A DNA stretch of 37,270 nt from JAJOKI01 sp964412405. GTDB lineage: Archaea; Halobacteriota; UBA148; JAJOKI01. The stretch lies in assembly GCA_964412405.1 (NCBI GenBank), contig CAYPOB010000003.1, positions 1 through 37,270 of the forward strand, in the 5' to 3' direction. Position numbers and translations under genes: made by a program. Positions 1-9,008 of this stretch are shown here, one piece after another. The notes under the pieces are model-generated. The model saw only the letters and a program-made list of their open reading frames with translations. It ran no database searches and was not told the origin of the DNA. The first letter of the stretch is position 1, and each line of letters starts with the position of its first letter.

Positions 1-678
1 TTGGCGCTTGACATACTTGACGGCAAAGTCGTCCACGCCGTCAGAGGAGAACGGCATAAATATGCGCCCATAGATAGAGTCAGTCGTATATGTCATTCAT
101 CAGATCCAGTAGAAGTCGTAAACCAATTGAAGCCCAGGGAGGTCTATGTTGCGGATTTGAATCGATTGATGAATAAGGGCGACAATCTCGACGTCGCAGT
201 GCGAATTGCATCGATTTCTTGTACAATGCTCGATTTGGGATGTAAAAACCGAGACGACATATCTCTGGGACTTCAAATCGCAGATAAAGTAGTTCTTGGA
301 ACCGAAACGGCCTCTCTTGATATGCTCAAGGGGGCGCCAGAGAGGACTTGCGTGAGCATCGACATCAAACACGGCAGGGTTCTTTCGTCCGACCCAGCAC
401 TCAGAGTCTCTCCAGCTGCGCTGATCCGTGAATTAAACGATATAAACTTTGACGAGGTCATCATTCTGGATCTGGATCGAGTCGGGACGGGCTTAGGTCT
501 AAATACAGCTCTCCTTGGGGACATTATCGAACATTCCGACCATCCTGTCCTGCTAGGTGGCGGGGTCGGTGCGCTGAAAGATTTAGAAATCTTAAAGGAG
601 ATGGGCGCCAAAGGAGCGATTGTCGCAACTGCCATCCACGACAACTCCATACCGTTGGATGCGATAAGGAGAGCTTAA
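1..678 (+). CDS. HisA/HisF-like TIM-barrel protein (COG1411 type), 5' partial
   Basis: The product resembles the archaeal protein family related to HisA (proFAR isomerase) found widely in methanogens; its reaction is not established. The opening residues DILDGKVVHAVRGER match the first beta strand of that family, and the phosphate-binding glycine-rich strand LLGGGVGALKDL lies near residue 185. Family members normally carry a few more residues before this motif, and the frame is open from base 1 with only a TTG there, so the true start is probably outside the window. The stop codon is directly followed by the tmk ATG, which suggests one transcript. Family membership is fairly sure; function is unknown. 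Confidence 0.75.
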   Translation: MALDILDGKVVHAVRGERHKYAPIDRVSRICHSSDPVEVVNQLKPREVYVADLNRLMNKGDNLDVAVRIASISCTMLDLGCKNRDDISLGLQIADKVVLGTETASLDMLKGAPERTCVSIDIKHGRVLSSDPALRVSPAALIRELNDINFDEVIILDLDRVGTGLGLNTALLGDIIEHSDHPVLLGGGVGALKDLEILKEMGAKGAIVATAIHDNSIPLDAIRRA

Positions 679-1335
679 ATGAAACGACACATGCAAAAGG
701 GCGTTCTCATCACGTTTGAGGGCATCGACGGGTCTGGAAAGAGCACCATGGCGAAAAAGGTCGTAGCACGCTTGCACGACGAGTATGACGTCTTGCTCAC
801 CACAGAGCCAACTCATACCTGGATAGGGGATGCGGTCAGGCGTTCGACATCCTTTAATGGTGACCCATTGGCAGAATTCTTTCTTTTTATGGCAGACCAT
901 GTAGAACACCTTGTCAAGGTCGTTAAGCCTGCTCTGGACGAAGGGAAAATCGTGATATCTGACCGTTATTCTGATAGCAGATATGCATATCAGGGTGTTA
1001 CTCTTGCCAAACTTGCACAGCAGGCGAGTGGATTCGACGACCCCATGCGATGGATTAAAAGGTTCCATGAGGGTTGGACGATAGCTCCCAATTTGACATT
1101 TTTATTTATTGTCGCTCCAGACATCGCACTGGACCGGTGCAATCGAAGGAGTATGTTATTAAAATCCAAGTTCGAGAACCTCGAGTTTCTGCAAAAGGTG
1201 CAGGAAAATTTCATCAAACTGGCCGATGAGGAGCCGGAGCGTTTTGTAAAGGTCGATGCTGAAAAGGAGATAGATGAAATGGAGGACGAGGTGGTCGAAA
1301 AGATTCTTAAATATCTGCGAATGGGGGGACTATGA
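679..1335 (+). CDS. tmk: Thymidylate kinase
   Basis: Phosphorylates dTMP to dTDP with ATP in the cytoplasm, feeding dTTP synthesis. The P-loop FEGIDGSGKST is at residues 13-23, the substrate motif TEPTHTWIG at 42-50 and the DRYSDS motif at 95-100; at 218 aa it has the usual length. The ATG follows the upstream TAA with no gap; a second in-frame ATG four codons in is an alternative start. It runs convergently into valS with only 11 bases between the stops. Confidence 0.93.
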   Translation: MKRHMQKGVLITFEGIDGSGKSTMAKKVVARLHDEYDVLLTTEPTHTWIGDAVRRSTSFNGDPLAEFFLFMADHVEHLVKVVKPALDEGKIVISDRYSDSRYAYQGVTLAKLAQQASGFDDPMRWIKRFHEGWTIAPNLTFLFIVAPDIALDRCNRRSMLLKSKFENLEFLQKVQENFIKLADEEPERFVKVDAEKEIDEMEDEVVEKILKYLRMGGL

Positions 1336-1346
1336 ATTATCGCAGA

Positions 1347-3971
1347 TTAACGTTTTGGTTTCGCAATCGCAATCACCATATCCCCAACTTGAAGCACATC
1401 AACAGCCCTTCCCTTTGAGATAAACTCCTTCTTTATCTCGATGCTCTCCGGGTCCAGTTCTATCGTTTCGCCGTCCACTTCTATCGATATGGTGCCAGCT
1501 TTGGCCTGTTCTGCAACTCTCGGGAGGTTGTTCTTCAATGCTTCCATTATCGCGCCGACCCTCTCCCTGTATAACGGTCCAAGGATGCTCATCTTGGGCT
1601 CGATGTCGACTATTCTCTCCTCAAATTCTGGAGCCCCCTTCACTATGTCGACGTTCTTTGCACAGGCCGTTCCCTTGATGTCATCGATGCCATGCTTAAG
1701 GCCATCATCAGCATATATCTCGACCCTCTCCATTTCGGCATTGAGTGGCATACCGTTCTCGGCTTTGTATCTCCTGATCGCGCCCGTCACGTCTCTGATT
1801 AAATCGCCGTACGCCTCGACATCATGGTCTATTAGAGTCTCATCCGCCTCTGGCCACTTACACAGATGGATGCTGCCCCTGGAGTTGGAACAGTGAGAAT
1901 GAGCCTCCTCGGCGAAATGTGGGATAAACGGCGCCAACATCAACAACATCGTATTGATAACAGTCCTCAGCGTATGTTGCGCCGCCACTTTTGCATCTGG
2001 GTCATCGCCGTATAGTCGGTACTTTATCATCTCAATATAATTATCAGCCAATTCGTTCCAAACGAAGTTTCGCATCTTTTTAATCGTCTTGAACTCGTAT
2101 CCATTCAGGTCAGCAGTGACTTCCATAATCAATCTATTTAATTTGCTCAGGATCCATCTATCGATGACGTTTGGTTCAGGTTTATATGGGGTTGTATCGA
2201 GGTCATGTGATAGGCAGAATCGGACGATATTCCACGTCTTGGTGAGGAATCGCCTGCTATGTACGACCTCCTTTAACTCAAACGAATAATCTTCTCCAAG
2301 CGTTCCACCAGCAGCCCATTGCCTGATTGGGTCCACGCCGAACTCAGCGATAGTTTCATCCGGCTCGATGGCGTTGCCCATACTTTTGCTCATCTTTCTT
2401 CCGTCTTCTCCCTGCACCATTCCATTGACCAAAACATCCTTGAACGGTGGTTTTCCAGTCAAAACGAGACAGCGGTATATCGTGTAGAACAACCAGGTTC
2501 GAATGATTTCATACCCCTGTGGTCTGATGGACGTAGGATAGAGCTTATCAAACCCGTCACCGAGCCAATCGCAGGCTATGAGAGGAGTTATCGAACTGTC
2601 GACCCAACAGTCGCACACATCTATACTGCCTTTTATCTTTTTTGAGCCACAGGATGGGCACGCATCAACAGGTGCCTTATCTATTACTGGGTTCACGGGC
2701 AGGTCAATAAATTTGGGTGCGATCACATTATCGCAGTTCTCGCAGTACCAGAACGGAATGGGCGTTCCGAACACCCTCTGTCTTGAAATCACCCAGTCCC
2801 AGTCAAGTAACTCTCCCCAGTCGACAAGCCGCTGGAACATATACTGGGGGTACCAGTTCATCTCCTTGGCGGCTTTAATAACATCATCAGCTCGGTCTTT
2901 GATCCTGATGAACCACTGTGGTATCGGAATCAGTTCGACAGGTTTCTGGCAACTGGATCGTTCCGAGTGAACCAATACCCTATGTTCTATTGCCTCCTGC
3001 CTCTTGATGACACCCATCGCAGTTAGGTCTGCTATAATGCGTTTTTGACATTCAGATATGCCCATGCCGCCGTATCTGCCGGCAACTTCTTTCATCAACC
3101 CATTTTGATCAATTGCGATGATTATGGGTAGTGAATATTTCTGCTGCCATGTTATATCCTGTTCATCGCCATATGTACAGACATATACTGCGCCAGTACC
3201 AAATTTGGGATCGACATCCTCATCCGCGATGATGGGCACATTTCTATCATAGAGGGGCAGCCGTGCGGTTTTTCCAACGTATTTGTCGTACCTTCCGTCA
3301 TTGGGATGCACCATGACCGCAACGCAGGCGCACATCAATTCCGGTCTGGTCGTGGCGATCGTCAAATGACCCTTGTCGACTTTTAACTGTATGTGCGTAA
3401 GGGTGCCTTTTTCATCATTATATCCGAGTTCTGCTTTTGCAAGTGCAGTCCTGCAGTTCCAGCAATAATGAATCGGATGGCGTTTTCGGTAAACCAATCC
3501 CGACTCGTTGAACTTGAGTAAAGAGTATTGGACTTTGGTGATATACTCGGGGGACATGGTTCGGTACTCTCGAGACCAATCGGCAGAATATCCCAGTCTT
3601 CTGAACTGCTCCTTCATCTTGTCGATGCAGCGCGAGGTCCAATCCACACATGCGCTACGAAATTTTGCCACATCGCGCTTGGATATCACCTCCTCGACGG
3701 CCAGCTCAGTGGGCAGACCGTGGCAGTCAAAGCCCTGGGGGAGCAAAACGTTGTAACCCCGCATGCGTTTATATCTGGCGGCAATATCGATCCAGGTGTG
3801 ATTGAGTACATGTCCCATGTGGAGGGAGCCCGATGTAAATGGGGGGGGAGTATCGAGGATGTATACCTGACCATCTGCATCTGGGTCAAATCGGTACTGC
3901 TCCGCCTCTTCCCATCTCTCTTGCCATTTAGGTTCAATGACAGTTGGATCGTATTCTTTTGGCAATTTCAT
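1347..3971 (-). CDS. valS: Valyl-tRNA synthetase
   Basis: Charges tRNA-Val and edits mischarged threonine. Class I signatures are clear: HMGH at residues 51-54 and KMSKS at 526-530. The editing (CP1) insertion occupies roughly residues 190-345 with the TTRPEL motif near 207. Cysteine pairs at 170/173, 410/413 and 438/441 look like zinc knuckles of the archaeal/bacterial ValRS type. The C-terminal region has the anticodon-binding domain followed by a short basic end. Length (874 aa) fits archaeal ValRS. Transcribed alone, convergent with tmk; its start lies about 70 bases from the end of pyrK, which is on the same strand. Confidence 0.96.
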   Translation of the reverse strand: MKLPKEYDPTVIEPKWQERWEEAEQYRFDPDADGQVYILDTPPPFTSGSLHMGHVLNHTWIDIAARYKRMRGYNVLLPQGFDCHGLPTELAVEEVISKRDVAKFRSACVDWTSRCIDKMKEQFRRLGYSADWSREYRTMSPEYITKVQYSLLKFNESGLVYRKRHPIHYCWNCRTALAKAELGYNDEKGTLTHIQLKVDKGHLTIATTRPELMCACVAVMVHPNDGRYDKYVGKTARLPLYDRNVPIIADEDVDPKFGTGAVYVCTYGDEQDITWQQKYSLPIIIAIDQNGLMKEVAGRYGGMGISECQKRIIADLTAMGVIKRQEAIEHRVLVHSERSSCQKPVELIPIPQWFIRIKDRADDVIKAAKEMNWYPQYMFQRLVDWGELLDWDWVISRQRVFGTPIPFWYCENCDNVIAPKFIDLPVNPVIDKAPVDACPSCGSKKIKGSIDVCDCWVDSSITPLIACDWLGDGFDKLYPTSIRPQGYEIIRTWLFYTIYRCLVLTGKPPFKDVLVNGMVQGEDGRKMSKSMGNAIEPDETIAEFGVDPIRQWAAGGTLGEDYSFELKEVVHSRRFLTKTWNIVRFCLSHDLDTTPYKPEPNVIDRWILSKLNRLIMEVTADLNGYEFKTIKKMRNFVWNELADNYIEMIKYRLYGDDPDAKVAAQHTLRTVINTMLLMLAPFIPHFAEEAHSHCSNSRGSIHLCKWPEADETLIDHDVEAYGDLIRDVTGAIRRYKAENGMPLNAEMERVEIYADDGLKHGIDDIKGTACAKNVDIVKGAPEFEERIVDIEPKMSILGPLYRERVGAIMEALKNNLPRVAEQAKAGTISIEVDGETIELDPESIEIKKEFISKGRAVDVLQVGDMVIAIAKPKR

Positions 3972-4039
3972 CTACTTGACTCCTTCAAGCACAGAGCGAG
4001 TGATAGCATAAGTTATAACTTTATCGCTGAGGCGCCCCA

Positions 4040-4810
4040 TCAAAATGGTATCCTCCGACCGCTTCCATCCCTCATATATTTGCCAAATTCCGAATCCATC
4101 AGCTGTTCTCCGTTAAACACGGGACCATCTCTGCAGGTCCTCAGCCCAGTGGGGTCGATGCAGCACGACCCGCAGATGCCGATCCCGCACTTGATATAGC
4201 GATGGAGGCTGAACTGCACCCTCCTCGTCATGCCCGTATTTTTTGCAATATCCAAGACCTGGGACATCATCCCTTCAGGCCCGCAAGAATATATTCCTTC
4301 GAATTCCTCAAGGTCCAGTTTGCTCATAACCTCGATGACGGTTCCCTTGTACCCCTTGGACCCGTCATCTGTAGCGATGGATACCTCTCCACTTTTTTTA
4401 AATCGTTCCACGAACAACAATTCCCCGTCTGTTTTGGCGCCGATTAGAGTCTTTACGCTTATATTCTTATTTTTCGCCTTTTCTGCCAATGGCGCCAATG
4501 GCGCAGTCCCAACACCGCCGCCAATTAACAGGATGGATTTGCCTTTGAGCACAAACCCATTTCCAAGAGGCCCTCTGACTCCAATTAGGTCGCCAGTCCT
4601 CAGTTCGAACATAGCGGAAGTGGCGTCCCCTACCTTTTGGACGGTGATGGCATTCGGATATGAGAGGCTCATCGGTATCTCATCCACTCCATGAATCCAC
4701 ACCATTACGTACTGCCCAGGGATGTATTCAAGGGATGTATCTAAAAAGAACGTCTTGGTGGATGGCGTCTCCTCTACGATCCTCGTTATTCTGACGTTCG
4801 TCGCCATCAT
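4040..4810 (-). CDS. pyrK: Dihydroorotate dehydrogenase electron-transfer subunit
   Basis: Ferredoxin-reductase-like subunit that passes electrons from the class 1B dihydroorotate dehydrogenase to NAD or another acceptor via FAD and a [2Fe-2S] cluster. The FAD region PMSLSYP is near residues 46-52, the nucleotide-binding loop GGGVGTAPL at 97-105, and the cluster cysteines are C208, C213, C216 and C226; an extra C217 is adjacent. Length 256 aa is normal. The start overlaps the pyrD stop by four bases, so the pair is translationally coupled; the second Met codon is an equally good start. Confidence 0.92.
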   Translation of the reverse strand: MMATNVRITRIVEETPSTKTFFLDTSLEYIPGQYVMVWIHGVDEIPMSLSYPNAITVQKVGDATSAMFELRTGDLIGVRGPLGNGFVLKGKSILLIGGGVGTAPLAPLAEKAKNKNISVKTLIGAKTDGELLFVERFKKSGEVSIATDDGSKGYKGTVIEVMSKLDLEEFEGIYSCGPEGMMSQVLDIAKNTGMTRRVQFSLHRYIKCGIGICGSCCIDPTGLRTCRDGPVFNGEQLMDSEFGKYMRDGSGRRIPF

Positions 4811-5700
4811 TTATGTGCCGCTCCTCTGATATTTTTCAAACTGCGCCGATTCTCTTTAAGATGCCGCGCCATCCCATCGGAAACATCTTTAAACACACCT
4901 ATGTCGTTGCAGACAGCCGACCCGATTTGGACGGCTTTGGCGCCAGCCATGATGAACTCGATTGCATCGCGCCAATTTGTGATGCCGCCGACCCCTATGA
5001 CATCGATGCTCAATGCAGAATACAGCTCATATACACATTTCAAAGCAATCGGCTTTATGGCAGGCCCTGATATCCCTCCGACCTTATTGCCGAGGAGCGG
5101 GAATCCCGATTCTACATCTATCGCCATAGCTGGAACCGTGTTGATCGCGACCACTGCATCTGCGCCCCCTTTTTGAGCAGCCAATCCCATTTCGACTATG
5201 TTTGTGAGTGGCGCAAGTTTAACCCATACTGGCACCTCGATGACATCTTTCACTGCCTCTGTTGTTTCTCGAATCGCATCTGGATTAGAGGCAATCGAAG
5301 CACCATAGCCCCTGGCGTGCGGACAGCTAACATTGAGTTCAAAACCATCGGGTTTCGCATCATTTAGTCCGATGGCAACCTCCTGAAATTCAGAGGCGTT
5401 CGCACCGAATATACTGACGATGACGGGTGCGTCTCCTTTTGCAAGCGCCAACTCGCGGGTGAACTCGCTATAAGATGGATTGGGCAACCCCATGGCATTT
5501 AAAATGCCATATTCGCGTTCGGTCACGACAGGTCCAGGATGCCCCGTTCTCGGCGCGGAGCCGATGGATTTGGTCACGACTGCGCCTGCCCCACTACGTA
5601 TCACTCTTTTTAGTGAGGCAGCGGTAGTTCCCAGAATTCCTGCGGCTAATATGGTGGGGTTTTTCAGTTCTAAGCCCGTTACATTGGTTGTCAGGTTCAT
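4807..5700 (-). CDS. pyrD: Dihydroorotate dehydrogenase, class 1B catalytic subunit
   Basis: Oxidises dihydroorotate to orotate in pyrimidine biosynthesis using FMN. The active-site cysteine typical of class 1 enzymes is C126 in NVSCPHARG; the FMN/phosphate-binding segments GVGGITNWRDA (about 236-246) and AVQIGSAV are present. The class 1B assignment follows from the cysteine base (class 2 uses serine) and from the coupled pyrK downstream. Full length at 297 aa. Confidence 0.95.
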   Translation of the reverse strand: MNLTTNVTGLELKNPTILAAGILGTTAASLKRVIRSGAGAVVTKSIGSAPRTGHPGPVVTEREYGILNAMGLPNPSYSEFTRELALAKGDAPVIVSIFGANASEFQEVAIGLNDAKPDGFELNVSCPHARGYGASIASNPDAIRETTEAVKDVIEVPVWVKLAPLTNIVEMGLAAQKGGADAVVAINTVPAMAIDVESGFPLLGNKVGGISGPAIKPIALKCVYELYSALSIDVIGVGGITNWRDAIEFIMAGAKAVQIGSAVCNDIGVFKDVSDGMARHLKENRRSLKNIRGAAHK

Positions 5701-5784
5701 TTGATGTTAAGACTTTATCGTATCGAGAAATATATCTTTCTGTTCGTCGGGCAGACATCATCAAGGGCCGTTCTCTTATCCCTC

Positions 5785-6120
5785 CTACCCTTCCACAAAC
5801 ATCATCGGATAATTGCGCTCTTTATCATATCTTATTCGCCCCACGACCCTTGCAGATTTATACTGCACCTCGACCCTGACATCAAGCATTTTCCCCTCCA
5901 ACTCGCAATATTTAAATTCGTTAAGATTCTTCCGCACCATTTCCGCATCTATCGACACCCGAACATCTTGCACATACGGCTGGAGAGAGGTACTCTCTTC
6001 GATTGCGCGCTCCAGACCGCTTAACGTATCAGGGCTTAGAGGTGTCCCTACGTATTGATGGTATAATGCGCCCAATTTGATGCCAACCTCCAGTAATGCC
6101 CTATCCCTATCTGAGGACAT
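5785..6120 (-). CDS. mptD: Archaeal dihydroneopterin aldolase (MptD family)
   Basis: Likely cleaves 7,8-dihydroneopterin to 6-hydroxymethyl-dihydropterin and glycolaldehyde in tetrahydromethanopterin synthesis. The 111-aa product carries segments I recognise from the archaeal DHNA family: IKLGALYHQYVGTPLS near residues 14-29, LQPYVQDVRVSID near 47-59 and a C-terminal end around YDKERNYPMMFVEG. The start overlaps the pssA stop by 14 bases, so it is the last gene of an artA-asd-pssA-mptD operon. It is the clearest C1-carrier pathway gene in the window and supports a methanogen-like host. Recognition is by family resemblance only. Confidence 0.78.
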   Translation of the reverse strand: MSSDRDRALLEVGIKLGALYHQYVGTPLSPDTLSGLERAIEESTSLQPYVQDVRVSIDAEMVRKNLNEFKYCELEGKMLDVRVEVQYKSARVVGRIRYDKERNYPMMFVEG

Positions 6121-6793
6121 GGTAAACCTCCTTTATTAATGGGCTGATGAGATACCCGCCGATTATTACGAGCAAGGGCCAGCTGAAGCAGAATACGACC
6201 TCTAAACCAATTATATGACAGAAGATGATGCCAACTATTCCAACTGGTATCAGAATTTTAAAGTTTCGTACCTTTGGATAACCGATTCTGCTGACCATCA
6301 GCACCGATAAAATCATATATGCACCAACCAAAATCATGGAATCGACAGCGACAAGGACCAACAATGCAATGCAGACGCCCGCTGCAGTGATTGGAAGCCC
6401 TACAAATTCATCATCTCCTGGTTGTTCTTCGAACTGGGACACATTGAATCTCGCCAGTCGCAGGATTCCGCACATCAGGTACATCGCAGGCAGAATAAAA
6501 GCGATGGGAATGCTTCCAATCAAAAAGTAGCCCATCACAGCAGGAGCCACGCCGAACGATACCAAGTCCGCGAGTGAGTCGAGATTCAGACCGAATACAC
6601 TGGGTTCGCCCCTTCTCGCGAGCGCACCATCTAGACCATCTGCCAACGCAGCGATCAAAATCAATATTGCGGCACTGTTCCACTCCTCAATCGCCGCCAT
6701 CAAGATAGCTGTAAATCCAAGTAGGGCATTTGTGATCGTCACCAGGTCAGGTAGTCTGATTATGTGCGCTATGTTCCCAAACACCCCATTCAT
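6107..6793 (-). CDS. pssA: Archaetidylserine synthase (CDP-alcohol phosphotransferase)
   Basis: Membrane enzyme that joins L-serine to CDP-archaeol to give archaetidylserine. The CDP-alcohol phosphotransferase signature is complete: D52, D55-G56, A59-R60, G68, D72 and D76 in the stretch around DGLDGALARRG and GLNLDSLAD. Several hydrophobic spans follow in the second half, as in bacterial PssA. It overlaps asd by four bases, and its product is the substrate of that neighbour, which strongly supports the serine specificity. Confidence 0.9.
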   Translation of the reverse strand: MNGVFGNIAHIIRLPDLVTITNALLGFTAILMAAIEEWNSAAILILIAALADGLDGALARRGEPSVFGLNLDSLADLVSFGVAPAVMGYFLIGSIPIAFILPAMYLMCGILRLARFNVSQFEEQPGDDEFVGLPITAAGVCIALLVLVAVDSMILVGAYMILSVLMVSRIGYPKVRNFKILIPVGIVGIIFCHIIGLEVVFCFSWPLLVIIGGYLISPLIKEVYHVLR

Positions 6794-7371
6794 CTTTTTC
6801 TCCTCGCTATCATCGATTCTCCTGCCTTCACACGATCGCCAGAATTCACGCTGACTACAAATTCATCGGGAATTGTAACACTGGCCCGTGATCCAAGTCG
6901 AATAATGCCGATTCTCTGCCCCCTCTCTACTATGTCTCCCTCGTTCACATAACAAACAATTCTTCTTGCAAGAATGCCTGCAATTTGAGTTACTTCCATA
7001 TCACCATGTTCGGTCTCTATCGTGATATTATTCCGCTCATTTCTATCAGACTCTTTATAAAATGCCGGCAGATACCCTCCTTTTCGATAGTCAATCTTCT
7101 TCACGACCCCTGATAGGGGGGCCCTGTTGACATGGACGTTGTGAGTATTCATAAATATGGTTACTTTTTTATCGGCATGCATCACCACCCCGTCGGCGGG
7201 GGAAACCATGCCATCTCCGCGAGGAGTACGCTCAGGGTCTCTGAAAAATACCACGAAGAAGACCGTCAAACATATGAAGACGGCTGCAACCAGATAATAT
7301 GAAAATAATATGGCGATAACCCCTATCAACAGGGGTAGCAGGATCCAATTGGTCGAGCCCCTTGCCAACAT
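6790..7371 (-). CDS. asd: Archaetidylserine decarboxylase proenzyme
   Basis: Converts archaetidylserine to archaetidylethanolamine. This is the short archaeal/bacterial PSD type (193 aa): N-terminal hydrophobic segment at residues 8-43, FRDPERTPRGD near 43-53, HNVHVNRAP at 77-85, and the self-cleavage site G160-S161 in RLGSRASV, where the serine would become the pyruvoyl group. The start overlaps the artA stop as TAATG and the stop overlaps the pssA start as ATGA. Confidence 0.9.
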   Translation of the reverse strand: MLARGSTNWILLPLLIGVIAILFSYYLVAAVFICLTVFFVVFFRDPERTPRGDGMVSPADGVVMHADKKVTIFMNTHNVHVNRAPLSGVVKKIDYRKGGYLPAFYKESDRNERNNITIETEHGDMEVTQIAGILARRIVCYVNEGDIVERGQRIGIIRLGSRASVTIPDEFVVSVNSGDRVKAGESMIARRKR

Positions 7372-8171
7372 TAACCAACACCTCGGATGTCTTTGAACAT
7401 TTGCGCGACACCCGTGATGACGTCCATCAGCTCTGGCAGGATGCGGATGACCGCGTATGCTATGAGGACTACTGCGATGGTAGATCCGATCTTAGATATA
7501 ACATCGTGTGCTATAAAGAAGCTATCTACTCCAAACCATTGACCATGGTACGCCACTATGATAAACATATTTCTGAATATGTTCAATGCATATATAACAG
7601 GCACGGAAATCATAAATGCTTTGAATTTACGCCCAATGGACTTTCCAACTACGAGCGTGATTCCTGCAAAGAGTGCCATGCTCTCTATTCCCGTACATGC
7701 AAGTACTATTCTTACAAGTGGACGTATGTTTGGAGCAATGACGATAAAATAGGTCATATATTGAACCGCAGGAAAGCCAAGAAAGTTCAACCAAAATACT
7801 GTATGAGCTGTAACGATATCTATCAGGAATGTATTCAATATCGGAATCTCTGCAAACGGAAAATACGAGATTCCTCCGACTGCGGCAATAAATGTTATCG
7901 TATGCAACACGTCCACTTCCCTGCTCAACTTCCCACCATGATATGCCTGAATATTGAAAAATGCTATAAAGATACATAAGATGGAAACAAGAGCTGCCAG
8001 AACTGCATTAAATATATCTGCACCAATAAAATACTGCATTAGCATTCCCCAGTGTATGGCAAAAAACATCCATCCGAGAGCACCTATTGAGGACCTAAGC
8101 CTCCTTTCGCGTACGATCGACGCAATGAGGAGTAATCCAAGAGCTACCCACAGAAAACTTTTAATCATCAT
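7371..8171 (-). CDS. artA: Archaeosortase A-like transpeptidase
   Basis: Polytopic membrane protein of the exosortase/archaeosortase family, which removes C-terminal tripartite sorting signals (PGF-CTERM in known ArtA cases) and attaches the protein to a membrane lipid. The family's catalytic pattern is visible: C159 in LACTGIESMALF, R200 in NIFRNMFII and H222 in FIAHDVISKIGS, each at the edge of a hydrophobic span. There are about seven hydrophobic spans in 266 aa. It is the first gene of an operon with asd and pssA, whose lipid products are linked to ArtA processing in Haloferax. The substrates are not in this window. Confidence 0.85.
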   Translation of the reverse strand: MMIKSFLWVALGLLLIASIVRERRLRSSIGALGWMFFAIHWGMLMQYFIGADIFNAVLAALVSILCIFIAFFNIQAYHGGKLSREVDVLHTITFIAAVGGISYFPFAEIPILNTFLIDIVTAHTVFWLNFLGFPAVQYMTYFIVIAPNIRPLVRIVLACTGIESMALFAGITLVVGKSIGRKFKAFMISVPVIYALNIFRNMFIIVAYHGQWFGVDSFFIAHDVISKIGSTIAVVLIAYAVIRILPELMDVITGVAQMFKDIRGVG

Positions 8172-8238
8172 GGAACAATAGCATTATGGAATAATAGACG
8201 ATAAGCATTTCTAAACTAAAAGTGTTACTTTTATTATC

Positions 8239-8646
8239 ATGATTGGCATGACACTTTGCGGTAGATGCCGATAGTATTAATTGGATAACAAAATTGTCTT
8301 GATAAGGCGAAAGAATCCGCAATTTGAGGGGTATTATGAACTCCCTGGCGGATTTGTCAACGGGGTGAGGTGGTGGAACGAGCGTTGATCAGAGAGGCAA
8401 TAGGAGGAGATTGGATTGGATATTCGCATCGTAAAACTGGCGAGGGTGTATTCGGACCCAGATAGAGATCCACGGGGCAACGTCGTCTCGTTGTGCTATC
8501 TTGCAGGGGCGTCCGGCACGATCGCTCAGTATTCGGACGTAGAAGATGTCGAATTATTTGACGTTTCCCAGTTGCCAAAACTAGCATTCGACCACAGGAA
8601 AATGGCCAACGACGCCATGGGAGGATATTATGGAATTTTGTACTGA
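8239..8646 (+). pseudogene. Broken Nudix hydrolase (ADP-ribose pyrophosphatase-like)
   Basis: Reading across frames gives a nearly complete small Nudix protein. After ATG at 8239 or 8248 the frame meets stops at 8272 and 8278. From 8284 it reads DNKIVLIRRKNPQFEGYYEL and then PGGFVNG. At about 8365 it must shift to read EVVERALIREAI, then shift back at about 8403 to read EEIGLDIRIVKL and on to the stop at 8646. The joined Nudix box (GG..G..E.....REA.EE.GL) is intact apart from these shifts. The indels compensate each other, so this is either a decayed gene or sequencing error. The 3' end overlaps the tfs start and supplies its ribosome-binding site. Confidence 0.72.
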
Positions 8647-8938
8647 GTGCGGCAGCATGATGTTGCCGTTCGACGATGTTCTGAAGTGCCGGAAGTGCGG
8701 TTGCATCAAGGAGCGCGTGAGGGCGAATCTGATCCTGAAGGAGAAAAGGTTAGAGAGGGAGTTATCCATCATAGAGGGTAGCGAAGACCTTGGACTGCCA
8801 ACTATAAATATGCGTTGCCAGGAATGCGGCAACAAGAGGGCGTATTGGTGGCTCCGCCAACTGCGCTCTGCAGATGAGGGCGAAGTCCGATTTTTCAGGT
8901 GCACCAAATGCGCCAAAACTTGGAGAGAATACAATTAG
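8630..8938 (+). CDS. tfs: Transcription factor S (TFIIS/RPB9-like cleavage factor)
   Basis: Stimulates RNA cleavage by backtracked archaeal RNA polymerase. Two zinc ribbons are visible: C4/C7/C20/C23 and C63/C66/C91/C94. The C-terminal ribbon carries the catalytic acidic pair D82-E83 in the hairpin LRSADEGEVRFFRC, so it should be an active factor. GGAGG sits six bases before the ATG. The position immediately upstream of pcn and priL is a common archaeal arrangement. Confidence 0.94.
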   Translation: MEFCTECGSMMLPFDDVLKCRKCGCIKERVRANLILKEKRLERELSIIEGSEDLGLPTINMRCQECGNKRAYWWLRQLRSADEGEVRFFRCTKCAKTWREYN

Positions 8939-8940
8939 GG

Positions 8941-8960
8941 ACCGATCGTTCGGTTTGTTA
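8941..8960 (+). terminator. Possible hairpin terminator after tfs
   Basis: ACCGA and TCGGT form a five-base-pair stem around a TCGT loop, followed by TTTGTT, just after the tfs stop. It could end the tfs transcript before the separate pcn promoter. Confidence 0.4.
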
Positions 8961-9008
8961 TCAAAATGATTATAAGATGTTAGATTATTATCAAAAAAGG
9001 GTGTAAAA

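Noticed and set aside
3528..4199. 223-codon plus-strand frame over the valS/pyrK boundary
   Set aside because: Antisense to two confidently assigned genes and without recognisable domains.
7362..7979. 205-codon plus-strand frame
   Set aside because: Lies antisense to artA, rich in Cys/Tyr/Arg with no family resemblance; a shadow of the archaeosortase gene.
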